Origin: Siphonodentalium dalli
Taxonomy: Eukaryota > Mollusca > Scaphopoda > Gadilida > Siphonodentaliidae
Reading direction: 5' to 3'
Assembly: GCA_032622095.1 (NCBI GenBank)
Contig: CP136065.1
Location: 95,551,343 to 95,615,342 of the forward strand
Length of the DNA stretch: 64,000 nt
The position numbers and the translations under genes are program-made. Under the pieces are notes generated by a model that was not told the origin of the DNA, ran no database searches, and worked only from the letters and a program-made list of their open reading frames with translations. Shown here one piece after another: positions 1 through 11,204 of this stretch (its first letter is position 1; each line of letters begins with the position of its first letter).

Positions 1-599
1 ACATGTCTGATGCACCATGGATCATTTTTACTATTGTCACCACTGACATCACCAGAAATATTGAATTTTTCTCTCACAAACTTGACATAAATATCGGCAA
101 AAATTAACTTTTCAGTGTTCGATCATTTGTTCAAGTAAAATGTAACTATCTTTGGATTGAAAGGTGTTTATTGTTTTGGTCTATCGTAAATGTATCACAC
201 TACGGTGTTTATAGACTAAATTGCTCAAGATGGCTTCCAAAATGGCAACCAAATTTGTAAAAAGTTAAAAGTTAACATATCCCGAACATTATTCTCTGCA
301 TTATCCGAAAAAAGGTGGCAAATTGTGACTCACTTGGTTATTGTACGTGTTAGTTACAATGTAATTAACTGACAACTACGTTCTATTATGTTTGTCCCAG
401 TTCCGTATGGGGCATGACAAATTCATTTTAAAGTTGCAGTATGGAATTTTGCGGAAAACCTCTTTTGTGCTTCTGGCCATATTATTGAAAGGGAATGGGC
501 AGAACTTTGAGACGGAACTGAGATGAGCCATGATATGTGGGTATTCTGGCCCATTATGATACAAATTTATCAACTGGATACAGGGTGGAAGTTAAGATG

Positions 600-1245
600 G
601 CATCCAGGGAGTTACTCAATGATCATATATGATGATAATAGGTATACACGGAGTTATTGTATGGTCATGAATGATGTGTGGGTATAAAGGGAGTGCCCTG
701 TTTGTAACGGTGGGACGTATATTTATATATGTTGTGGATGTGTTATCATTGGTGGTGTATGGGGAGTAGATTTATTATCATGGATGGCGTGTATGAGTAT
801 GGCAAGTATGGAACCTGTGAGTGGTCGTATGTGCGGATATTGGTATATCTGGAAGGGATCACCATTGGTGGTGTGCATATGTATACTTGGATTGACTCTA
901 TGGTACGGCGAATAGGTATACATGTAGTGGCTGTATGGTCCATGGTGAGGTGAATATGTATACAATGAGTAACTGTATGATCGTGAATGTAGTGAATATG
1001 TATACATAGAGTGACTATATGGTCATGTGTCGGGTGTAGGTGTATACCTGGTGTTCATGCATGGTGACTCGTGGCTGTATCGTCATTTGTGGTATGTACG
1101 GGTATAACCAAGTATAGGGCTGTACGATCAGGTGTACTAGTACATGTACGTGTATAAAGTGGGTGACTGTGTTGTCATTTGTGTGGTGTTTATGTGCATA
1201 TGGAGTGACTGGGGTAATGGGTGGGTTGTACATGTGTACCTTGGC
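600..1245 (+). repeat. FB1 internal satellite, forward arm
   Basis: Degenerate tandem units of about 40 bp built around GTATAC and a TGTATGGTCAT-like block. Open frames here are rich in Tyr, His and Ile and occur on both strands because the unit is low in stops; none has gene character. Confidence 0.75.
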
Positions 1246-1322
1246 GGCTATCGCTTTCCACAATAACTCAAGGATATGTTAATCAATAGAGAGGTCACGT
1301 CATATCGTGGAAAGCGATAGCC
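1246..1322. repeat. FB1 central hairpin (fold-back axis)
   Basis: The arms GGCTATCGCTTTCCAC (1246-1261) and GTGGAAAGCGATAGCC (1307-1322) are perfect reverse complements around a 45-nt loop. The satellite on the left runs in one orientation and on the right in the other, so this is the symmetry axis. In the copy at 48510-48580 the right arm has lost part of the stem. Confidence 0.8.
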
Positions 1323-2930
1323 ACCCATTATCACACAGTCATTACATATATACATAAACACCACATATATAACAATATAGTGACCCACTGTATACATGTA
1401 CACCTGACCCATGACCACGAATGACCATACAGCCACGCGTCACAATGCAGGCACACTGGGTATACTAAACATGACACATAACCATATAGTCACTCCTTGT
1501 ATATCCATTCATCTCACCATTGGCCATAAGGTCATCCCCTGTATACCTATTCTCCAAACGCATGGTCAAATATACAATCAATATAAACATCAACACCACA
1601 AGACCATAAAGTCACTCCGGTATACATATGCACATCACCAATGGCCATATAGCCACTCGCTTCATACACATACGCTCACCCATGTTACCTGGTATACTCC
1701 TTCACCTGACCTATGGCCATATAGTCACCCCGTGTGTACCTATTCAAAACATTCATACACGATCATGGTCAATCCTTGTATACATATTCACCTCAACATT
1801 GGACATGTCAATACCTGTATCCCTATTTGTCACACCATAGCCGAATAGCCACTCAAGATATACTAATACACCCCAGCCATGACATGTCAGTAAAGTCACT
1901 CCATGTATGCATATGCACCTCATCCATGGCCATATAGCCACTCGCTATATACACATGTCCCTCGCCAATGACAATAAAGCAACACGTGTGTGTACTGGTA
2001 TAACCTACACATGACGATACCGACACGAGTCACCAAACAGAAACACCAGGTACATGTAACCATATCACCATTAACCATACGGTCACTACCTGTATACCTA
2101 TTCGACACTCATAGTCACATAACCACTCGATATACATATGCAGCCCACCCTAGACCATAAATTCACTCCAGGTATACATGTAAACCTCACGAATGGCCAT
2201 TCAGCCCTTCCAGATATACAAAAAACCCGCACAAACGACCACTCAAACAATCCATACTTGCATATACACCTCACGCATGACAATTCAGCAATTCACTGTA
2301 TAATCATACACGCCATCCATGATAATACAGCTAAGCCATATACACCCACCAATGATGATACATACACGAGATATATAAATATACATCCCACCCGTTACCA
2401 CAAGGACACTCACTATGTACCCACACGCTCGATAATGTCCACCCAGCTTACTCCAGGTATTCATATTCAATCATGACCGTACAGTCATTCCATGTATACC
2501 TATACACATTACCCGTAACCATAACATCACACACCCCATCCATGATCATACAGACAACGCATGTACATCCCACCCATGACCTTACAGTCACTCCATATAT
2601 ACATAATCAACACATATATGACCATGTAGCTATATACATACACCACACCAATGACCATACAGGCACACCGGGTGCACCCGTACTGGATATACACAATAAT
2701 ACACCATACAGTCACTCCATGCATACCGATTCACCTCACATCTGACCATGACCTCTCCCTGTATACCTAGATGCATCTTACCATGGACAACCCACTCATA
2801 ACCATATAGTCACTCATTGTATACCTACTCACATCAGTCATGACATACAATAACTCCCTGTATACCTATTCACCTCACATATGATCACAGAGTAACTCCC
2901 TGGCTACGATCTTAGCATCCACACTGTATC
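1323..2930 (-). repeat. FB1 internal satellite, reverse arm
   Basis: The same ~41-bp degenerate unit in reverse complement (blocks like GACCATACAGTCACTCC followed by TGTATACCTAT and CACCTCAC). This arm is about 1.6 kb against 0.65 kb for the forward arm, so the arms have expanded unequally. Confidence 0.75.
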
Positions 2931-5252
2931 CTGTTGACATTTTTTTTATCATAATGGACCAGAATAGCCAAAGATTATGGTCCATCTCAGTTCTGTCTCA
3001 AAGTTCTGCCCATTTCCTTTCAATAGATATGGCAAAAATCACAAAAGAGGTTCTCGGCAAAATTACATACTTTAAAATGAATTTGTCATGCTCCATACGG
3101 AACTGGGACAACTGGGAATAGAACATGTAGTTGTCAGTTAATTAACTAACACGTATAATAACCAAGTGAGTCACAATTTGCTACCTTTTCGGATAATGCA
3201 GAGAATGTTCGGGATATATGTAAAAAAATTACATTTTGGAAGCCATCTTGAGCAATTTGGTCTATAAACACTGTAGTGCGACACATTTAAGATAGACCAA
3301 AGCAATAAACACCTTTCAATCCAAAGATAGTTATATTTTACCTGAAAAAATTGTCCAAACCTGAAAACTTAATTTTTGCCAATATTTATGTCAAGTTATT
3401 TAGAGAAAAGTCCAATATTTTTGACGATGTCATTGGTGAAAATAGTAAAAATTAACCATGGTGCATCAGACATGTTAGTATTCAATGTATCAATACAACT
3501 TGTAAGCGATTGCAAGACACGCTGTGTAATATTTACCATTTTCCATATTTTGGCGGCCATATTGGCAGCCATTTTGAGCCAAAGTAAGAATTTTGGTTCC
3601 AGTGATTTGGAATATTCATAGGTAATGATATGCCTCACTTACATTACAAAGTTCTGCTCATTTCTTGTTGAAATATGAATAAAATCCCAATTGTATTTTT
3701 TTGTGAAATTTTATACCGCATTCTGTACAATCGAATTTTTGAGGGATCGGACCCCAATAATTACATATTTAATTGCTCCAATAATCAGTTAACATACAAA
3801 ACACAAAATAAAGTTGCATTACTCAACCAGTTCCAAACAGCATGAATTGATCTAGAAGATATTTGTGAAAAAATGTCATATTTTCAACTTCCGGCGGCCA
3901 TTTTGGTGGCCATCTTGGATGGTGAGTTTCAATTTTGGCCCAAAAAAGTGTCATTATGTCTTAGCTTCACGAAAATATATACATTTGTATACATTTTACT
4001 AGATTTTCCGCTATAATTTTCATAAAACTGGCTCACTTATAGTTCTAGAAAATGGATCGGGTTGGGGGGGGGGGGGGGGTAACAAGTCTCGTTCTTATCA
4101 GAAAACGACATGAATATTTCTTAAGTTGATCGTATCGATTTAGGGATGTATTGGTTGTAATAGTGCAACGTTCCAGGGGTGTACGCACATACACACACGT
4201 TGGACGAATGCAATCATGTAAATAAAAGTGATTTTTTTACGTTTTGGGGGGTGACCCGATGACCCCCTTCTTATCTTAAAAGCCCAGGAAAAGTTGCTTC
4301 TTAAGTTGTGTTTTTATAATTAGTATATATCAAAGTACTTTGAGACCAAAAATTATGGATGTACGCGAAAGTATAAAAAAAAGTGAAAAATCACGTTTTG
4401 GGGTTCAGCATGGGACCCACTTTCTTATCTGAAAACCCCAGGAAAATCCCTTTCTTAAGTTGTGTTTTCTTTATCGGTACACTTAGGAGTATCATCAAAC
4501 CAAAATTCATCGATGTACGCGGAAGTGTAAATAGAAGTGATTTTTGGCACTTTTTGGGGTTCAGCGGCCCCTAAACCCCAGGAATGCGCAACTTAAGAAA
4601 TCGGTTTTTCAGAATGTTCCATTATTGGTACCAACTTTAGGGGGTCAAACCTTTTGTACGCAAAAGTGTAAATGGAACATATGCGGGCTCCCTAACTAAT
4701 AGCACTGGACACCGGCTTGATCACACACAGACGCGCGTTGTTCGTTTTTGGTGGATTTCTCTCTTGGAAATTGTGCAATAACAAAGGAGTATTCTCTGTT
4801 CATAACATTTGCCAGGTATGTTCCCAGAATTTCGTAACTCTCATGTGCCTAATAATCGTGATGGCCTAATAATAGTGATGGGTGGGGATTTAGGCTGAAA
4901 TTAATAATAGTGATGGCAATTTCACTCTATGTCTCAATCATGCCAAATAATATTGATCATTGGGAATTTTCTCCAAAATTAATAATCGTGCTGACAGTGA
5001 CAATATTATAATTATTAGGCACCTGCGAGTAGTTGTTGTATAAATGGCTTTGTTTACTCATTCGAGTCATTGCTTTGACATTCAACAGACCTCTGATATA
5101 CACATGTTGTTTGAAAGCCTGCCCTCTATTTTCGTATACGAAAACTTAAGCGGCCATTTGATCTAATCCGAAGACATACACCGTATTACACGCACGATAA
5201 TTCCTACCAACGATTCTGTCCATCATTGAAGACAAATGGGTCACTTGTGGGT

Positions 5253-5311
5253 GTGACTTGGTCCACAACAGCATTAACCCATTGGGTTAATGCTGTTGTG
5301 GACCAAGTCAC
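5253..5311. repeat. 59-bp perfect palindrome
   Basis: Two 29-bp arms (GTGACTTGGTCCACAACAGC... and its reverse complement) surround a single central T. In unit 2 the palindrome is 63 bp (14367-14429, 31-bp arms), so unit 1 has lost two terminal pairs to a substitution just after 5311. Confidence 0.9.
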
Positions 5312-5429
5312 CCAACAAGCTGTGGACCGAGAAGACTTGGTCTATCACAACTGAACATACCATGCTGTGGTACATGTACCAGTGTTACTAGCATCAAATA
5401 CATAGATTTATGCCCTAAATAATTGACCC

Positions 5430-5531
5430 CTTAACCACAGCAGAATTATTGCTAACTTTTCAGGATTTTCACGATTTAGTCGGAAATATGGTTTGTTGCC
5501 ATTCGTCGGAAATATCTCTGCTGTGGTTAAG
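5430..5531. repeat. short inverted-repeat element, MITE-like
   Basis: CTTAACCACAGCAGA (5430-5444) is matched by TCTGCTGTGGTTAAG ending at 5531, enclosing about 70 bp with no coding potential. No clear target duplication is visible. Unit 2 copy near 14546-14647. Confidence 0.5.
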
Positions 5532-7095
5532 AAGTCCTGGGCTCCAAATAAATCAGCAAACTAAAAAATTCTATACCATGATTCTGATATCAAAATGCTG
5601 AGCTTAATAACTTTGTGCATGTACATATTTCAAGTATATATATGTCATACATGTTAACATTTAAATATTGAATAAAACACCACATGACACATACTATGTT
5701 GATTCCTATACTTGACATACTAGTACTATAATTAAAAATAATTTGTTTAAGCAGTTATGTTGATGTTTTGCTCAGTGTTCACCCTGCACTATTATTTGGG
5801 TCTGCACTTTTATTAACTTTCAATGGAATTTCCCCTCTGCACTATTATTTGGAGCATGAATATCCTGTATACCGTTACTTTAATTATTAATTTATTTCTT
5901 TTCAGCAGCTTGAAGAGCCCTATTGCCCTGCCATGCATGATGGTCCCATAATACTGGTATATATGATGGCATTAATATCAGACATGATTTGTCATATCCA
6001 CAGCCTTTACTACCACATCACCCACAAGAATGTTCCCGATATCATTATTTGGTAAGTTGGTTTTAATAATACATCTGATCTTCTCCAATATCATCGTGAT
6101 GCTCATGTATGATGGAATGACATATAGGTACATGGAGTGGCATGATTTAATTTGAATATAAACCATTTTGTGATTGTGAACATGTAAAAAATTAGAGGTG
6201 GTAAAATGAATTTTAAAAACATAAGTATAATCTACTAATGCTGAGCTTCAATGGCAGGAATGTGCAGATATTTGGTTAAAGATTTCAACAGTTTACATGA
6301 TTTCTTTGAGTTCATGTTTCACATTAATTAAGGGGGAGGCGAAATGACCAGTTTTGAATGGGGATTTCCATGTAAAGTTATGTACGAAACAGTTGTTTGG
6401 GAACTAAAGCAGGTATATCATTGAACAATCATAACATTTAACTGACAGGTGCACTAGGTAAATTATAAAAATTTACCTATAATTTTATTATAATGGAACA
6501 AGTTCAAATATGACCCACCTGTGACCAGATAACTAGTTAAATACCTATTTTCAATACGACCTCAAGTCACAAGTATTTGAGTATTTGCAACTCTATAACT
6601 TAATTTGGAGAGCCCTTAGTATGTAAAATGTGTAACTTGGTCTTAAAGGTGGTTATCTCTTCCTATATACGTTTTAGATATTTCCGGGTTAGAAAATAAT
6701 AAATATGAGTCGAAGAAATCTGGCAATATCCTGAATTGATTATACATGTATACACTAATAAAATTCAATTTCATCTGTCTGTCTGCCTATGGGCAACTAA
6801 ATGTCAGATCCTCTTGAGCTCAACATTATACACAGGGATCAATTAACCTGGAGAGTGTCGGGACAGATAGGTATCGGACTATCGGATACCGTACTAGTAT
6901 GTGCCTTCGACGTCAGATGTCTTAAAATGGTACTAATAATTAATTTGACTAAATAATTAATTATATGCCCAAAATGGTTTGACTCTGTCATTAATCATAG
7001 ATGAAGTTGGCCTTCTCTCTATGCCTACCAATGCTATTACCAAAATATTAACCCTTTCATGTCGGGAGATGTGCTGGTGCAGCATTAAAGATCAT

Positions 7096-7175
7096 GTGCC
7101 AGTGCATTCTCTTATATATGCGAGGCTCCCCATGGGAGGCTTGTATATATATTGTATAAGAGAATGCATTGGTAC
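7096..7175 (+). other. long imperfect hairpin, pre-miRNA-sized
   Basis: GTGCCAGTGCATTCTCTTATA pairs with TATAAGAGAATGCATTGGTAC. A second inner stem (GAGGCTCCC with GGGAGGCTT) closes on a CATG loop. Total length is 80 nt with few mismatches. The same hairpin is at 16213-16292. It could be a microRNA-like precursor or just a MITE; sequence alone cannot decide. Confidence 0.4.
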
Positions 7176-7341
7176 AGTTTTTTCTCAAAATTTCAGGAAG
7201 CTCCAGAAATGAAAAAGTTAAATAGGATTCAGATTCTAATATAATTTTCTATTTCTTATTTTTTTTGAAGATTGAGGATGAAGTTTGGCAGAATGATAGC
7301 CAAAACCTATCAACGACCAACCATTCAATGCGTAGGACTTA

Positions 7342-7856
7342 AGAAACATATGATGGCAATGAGCATAGTATGGCTGGAAGATGGGACCGTCGAATGCTGC
7401 TCATTCTAGGACAGTAACTAAAGTGTATAATCTGTTTGTGAACAAGATTTGTGTTCCTATGACCTATATCTTCTGGATTTAAAGTGTGATCTTCTGTCAC
7501 ATGTGACAATGTGGGAGTGGTTTAGTGGAACCGGGAAACTACTGATAGAAGGCATTATTCTTAAGTAATTCAAATTGATATCAAAATCCAGAACAAAATA
7601 CTTAATAAACACATGATGACAGTGACCATAGGATGGCTGGAACCGTGGAATGCTGCTCATTCTCTGACAGTGGTGTCTACTAGTAAAGTGTATAATCTGT
7701 TTTGAACAATATTTGTGTTCCTATATCTTCTGGATTTAAAGTGTAATCTTCTGTCACATGTGACATTGTGGGAGTGGCTTAGTGAGACGTGGAATCTACT
7801 GATACAAGGTGCTATTCTTAATTCAAATTGATATCAAAATCCAGAACAAAATAACT
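7342..7856 (+). repeat. two-copy direct repeat, ~265 bp
   Basis: Both halves carry, in order, a GGATGGCTGGAA-like block, GAATGCTGCTCATTCT, AAAGTGTATAATCTGTTT, a TTCTGGATTTAAAGTGT block, TCTGTCACATGTGACA and TTGATATCAAAATCCAGAAC. The copies are diverged, so this is older than the 9.1-kb duplication. No coding frame survives. Confidence 0.75.
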
Positions 7857-8166
7857 GGCAAAGTTTATCAATCTACAAACAACTTGGGACAAGTGTCACA
7901 TGTAACAACACCAACTAAACAATGAGTTCATTGTTTATTAAAATAATATTTACTTTCATTATATCATTTGTTTGTTGATTTATTTCTGATAGCACATTAA
8001 ATTTTAAATATAATTAAGAAATTACCGCATGCCATATTATGGTACTCTCAGGTGCCTAATTATAGTGTCAGCACATTTATTAATTTTGGATATCATTTCT
8101 CGCCAGCAATCTCCTGAATTTACCTCAAGTATCGGTTTACTGTAGCAATAGTGTCAGTGATCATGA

Positions 8167-8420
8167 CAGAACACATGTGTTCTATATCTACATCAGAACA
8201 GAACACATGCGTCCTATTATTTGAATCAGAACACATTTTAGCGTTCTATATCTGTTACATTGAGCCCGACGCGTAAAACGTGTTCTAAAATTATGTTTGA
8301 GAACACTAGTGTTCTACCATTTTTAGAACACGTTTATGTGTTCTACTTATCGTGTTCTGTTTTAGAACACATTTATGTGTTCTATATCTGTTACATTTTG
8401 TGTTCTATTTAGGTGTTCTG
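8167..8420. repeat. array of GAACAC/GTGTTC palindromes
   Basis: About a dozen AGAACAC or GTGTTCT half-sites fall within 254 bp, several as near-perfect inverted pairs (AGAACACATGTGTTCT at 8168, GAGAACACTAGTGTTCT near 8301, AGAACACGTTTATGTGTTCT near 8323). Half-sites resemble steroid-receptor elements, but the spacing is 2-6 bp rather than a fixed 3. Unit 2 copy: 17284-17537. Confidence 0.75.
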
Positions 8421-8440
8421 CACTTTTTACAGTGTATGTG

Positions 8441-9425
8441 TTAATTTATTCACTTCCGCTGCAGCTAGCGACTTGTCCGATCGCCCATTGATGCATATGG
8501 TTATTCACTTCATGATATAATGTCCATTTCCGTGGTCAGGCAGTCAGGGGAGGTGCGGTCGGCCCCTTATCGGATTCCCGTACCTGTCGGAAACGGTCGC
8601 AAGTCAGGGGTTAACAGTGCCGTGTCCGCTCTAGCTATCGACTTGGGGATTGGAACTTTGGTACATTCGGATCCATTCTACACGATAGTGCAAACCCCAT
8701 CTCGCTCGGACCCCTGGGCGGTCCGGTCGGCGGGTGTTAATTTCGGCGTTTTTGCGTACATTTATAGCGAATTCGGCAGCAGCGTATGGGTTAATTTATT
8801 CACTTCCGCTGCAGCTAGCGACTTGTCCGATCGCCCATGGATGCATATGGGTATTCACTTCATGATATAATGTTCATTTCCGTGGTCAGGCAGTCGGGGG
8901 AGGTGCGGTCGGCGCCTTATCGGATTTCACGTACCTGACGGAAACGGCCGCAAGTCACGGGTTAACACTGCCGTGTCCGCTTGAGCTATCGACTTGGGGA
9001 TTGGAACTTTGGTACATTCGGGTCCATTCTACACGATAGTGCAGACACCATCTCGCTCGGACCCCTAGGGGCGGTCCGGTCGGCGGGTGTTAATTTCGCG
9101 GTTTTTGCGTATATTTATAGCGAATTCGGCAGCGGCGTATGGGTTAATTTATTCACTTCCGCTGCAGCTAGCGACATGTCCGATCGCCCATGGATGCATA
9201 TGGTTATTCACTTCATGATATAATGTCCATTGGCAGTCAGTGGAGGTGCGGTCGGTGCCTTTTTGTATTTCCCTTACCTGGCGGAAACGGCCGCATGTTA
9301 GGGGGTTAACAGTGCCGTGTCCGCTCGAGCTGTCGACTTGGGGATTGGAACTTTTGTACATTCATGTCCATTGTACACGATAGTGCAAACCCCATCTCGC
9401 TCAGACCCCTGGGGCGGTCCGGTCG
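8441..9425 (+). repeat. ~350-bp tandem repeat, three units
   Basis: Unit starts at TTAATTTATTCACTTCCGCT occur at 8441, 8791 and 9144, giving periods of 350 and 353 bp. GC content is higher than the surroundings. Open frames of up to 116 codons arise in different units but break on indels, so they look incidental. Unit 2 copy of the array: 17557-18550. Confidence 0.9.
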
Positions 9426-9460
9426 GGTGCGGTCGGGTGTGGTCGGGTGCGGTCGGGTTT
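9421..9460 (+). repeat. 10-bp minisatellite GGTCGGGTGC
   Basis: Four consecutive units, the last degenerate. The motif resembles the larger GTCGGG minisatellite at 20317-21040. Unit 2 copy about 18548-18589. Confidence 0.85.
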
Positions 9461-9812
9461 TAGTAGGACCGTTGACGAATACGCGAAATTGATATAACGG
9501 CCTCATTGCGGGTGTACGGGATTTTGAACTGCTGAACTGGGGTGGAGGTCGTCCAAATGGTTTCTATCCATATATACCTGGTTCTGGCACATTAATTATC
9601 AGTCATTTGCACTAACTAAACTCTGCTAATTTCGTTACAATTGAGTTAAACTGCGTTCGCGATAATCTGCTGAACTGCAGCCGCCGTACAGCTGAACGGG
9701 AATTGCGTGCAGTCAAATGCGTCCCTCTTCCTGTATTGGCATGTAGCACTTATATTAAGTGTCATTTACACAAACTTACGGTGGCTGATTTGCGACATAC
9801 TCAATTACTATA

Positions 9813-9912
9813 TATTATCTCGAGATATTATCTCGAGATCTCGAGATATTATCTCGAGATCTCGACATGATTATCTCGAGATCTCGAGATAATATCTTGA
9901 GATTCTCGACAT
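9813..9912. repeat. TCTCGAGA palindromic array
   Basis: TATTATCTCGAGATC blocks repeat in both orientations; each TCTCGAGA is self-complementary and the whole tract can fold on itself. Unit 2 copy about 18943-19039. Confidence 0.85.
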
Positions 9913-10017
9913 AACATGCATATTTAAACATCTGTTGTAGTGGCAATGTTACAACGACCAAGATGGGAACGCGAGCAAGTCGCTCCCTGTCGCTCACTCA
10001 AACTGATCTGTCTCGTC

Positions 10018-10349
10018 TGTCTCCCCCTCTCTCTCTCTCTCTACACTCTCTCTCTCACCTCTCTCTCTCTCCTCGTCTCTCTCTTCTCTCTCTCACTCTC
10101 TCTCTCACGTTCTTTCATGAGTCCCGGTACATACAAATCGATTGGTTCAAATCCGGGAATCTCGATTCATAATCTGGGACTCGGGGTCTCTGGCCCCCTC
10201 CGTCTCTTCCCACTCCCTCTCATCTCCCCACTCTGCTCTGTTCTCCCTCGCTCCAATCGACTTGGTTCAAATCCGGGAATAGAATCCGGCTTATTCTCTA
10301 TTGATAATCTGGGACTCTGTGTCTATGTCTCTTTCCCACTATATCTCCC

Positions 10350-10419
<70 letters not shown>

Positions 10420-10558
10420 GTTAGCCGCTGATCATTCGAAAGGCGGCGCGTGTGCCCACCTGTCCTCTTGACCCAGTTCCGGAACGCAAATCCGGGTTAT
10501 TCTCGATCGATAATCTGGGACTCGGGTCTATGTCTGTCTCTGTCTCTGTCTCTGTCTC

Positions 10559-10631
<73 letters not shown>

Positions 10632-10676
10632 CCACACTCTCTCCCTCTGTCTCTCTGTCTCTCTCTCTCATTAACC
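10018..10676 (+). repeat. CT/GTCT microsatellite tracts with interspersed unique blocks
   Basis: Long (CT)n and (GTCT)n runs are separated by blocks containing GGTTCAAATCCGGGAAT and GATAATCTGGGACTC. Open frames are poly Ser-Leu or Arg-Glu translations of the repeat and are not genes. Tract lengths differ between the two 9.1-kb units. Confidence 0.95.
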
Positions 10677-10840
10677 CCTGATCGTACAGAGTGCAGATGT
10701 ACGAACAAATCGCCTTGGTTCAGTTCCGGGAAGCGAATCCGGGTTATTACCGATCGATCGAGAATAAGCCGGATTTGCGTTCCGGAACTGAGTCAAGACG
10801 ACAGGTATGCACACGCGCCGCCTTTCGAACGATCAGGGGC
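10425..10840. repeat. ~90-bp inverted repeat around a CT tract
   Basis: 10425-10516 (CCGCTGATCATTCGAAAGGC...) is the reverse complement of about 10748-10840 (...GCCTTTCGAACGATCAGGGG) with a handful of mismatches. The loop is the CT microsatellite. Unit 2 copy about 19553-19968. Confidence 0.8.
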
Positions 10841-11204
10841 TAAAGAACATCAACGCTGCAGTCAGTAGCACTATTTTGTTATCAGTCCAACATATATTGA
10901 TGCACATTCTTCCCCACTATACAAGGAATCTAATGGTGTTATTTAAAGATGCCAAATGTGTGCTGTTTGGGTGAGAGATGAGGCTGGGGAAATTTGATAA
11001 GACTTTTTTATTCGCGGATTACCACCAAACTTATACATAATCATTTTTCAAACCGAAAAATCAGGTGAAATTTTCAGAGCGTAGCAAGAGAGAGAACTCT
11101 ATCTTGTTATCACTCAATCAAGACAAAACGTGATTTCGATTTGTGAATATCGCTCGACTACTACATCAAGAATAAACCACTTAATTATGACTTTATTGTC
11201 GGGC

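Larger units (their letters stand above)
1..4698 (+). mobile_element. FB1 foldback transposon, copy 1 (5' end lies outside the window)
   Basis: The stretch is collinear with 47268-50238 plus 61486-63254 of the complete FB1 at 45991-63254, including the same 3' terminus (GCGGGCTCCCTAACTA, ending 4698). It consists of the inner part of the left terminal repeat (1 to ~600), a degenerate satellite in one orientation (~600-1245), a central hairpin (1246-1322), the satellite in the opposite orientation (1323-2930) and a unique right terminal repeat of about 1.76 kb (2935-4698). It is uninterrupted at 2819-2824 (GTATAC), where the other copy carries the 11-kb palindrome, so it serves as the empty-site control. 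No transposase is seen; open frames inside are shadows. The name FB1 is mine. Confidence 0.85.
4699..8160 (+). other. gene-poor stretch with short repeats; no confident gene
   Basis: No protein family is recognised. A scattered motif resembling ATAATAGTG or its complement CACTATTAT occurs at least eight times (about 4850, 4868, 4905, 4982, 5790, 5840, 8060, 8146), and the ends at ~4990-5030 and ~8047-8075 (GGTGCCTAATTATAGTGTCAGCAC-like) are mutual reverse complements, so this may be another non-autonomous element. Two weak splice-bounded open segments (4695-4815 and 5906-6051) are discussed under findings. Unit 2 equivalent: 13815-17276. Confidence 0.5.
2080..11204 (+). repeat. 9.1-kb tandem segmental duplication, unit 1
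   Basis: Unit 1 repeats head-to-tail as 11205-20316 with an offset of 9125 bp at the left end, falling to about 9116 after a poly-G tract shortens from ~15 to 6. The left breakpoint lies in the FB1 satellite (before GGTCACTACC at 2081); the right one is at GGGCC 11201-11205. Differences are few and mostly in homopolymers and microsatellites: C5312 against A in unit 2, a one-base T insertion near 16123, and 11 bp (TCCGTGGTCAGG region) missing near 9229 in unit 1. This is either a very recent duplication or an uncollapsed allele. Confidence 0.93.

Noticed and set aside
4383-4574. 63-codon frame repeated at 13499, 46115(-) and similar frames at 3376, 12501, 61915
   Set aside because: Lie inside FB1 terminal repeats, appear on both strands and carry no start context or family signature.
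10142-10300. GGTTCAAATCC motifs resembling a tRNA B box (tRNA gene or SINE head)
   Set aside because: The flanks do not form a T-arm stem, and no A box or acceptor stem is found at the right distance.
9940-10868. Ser/Leu-rich and Arg/Glu-rich frames (also 19066-19979)
   Set aside because: Translation of CT/GA microsatellites; lengths vary with tract length between the two duplication units.
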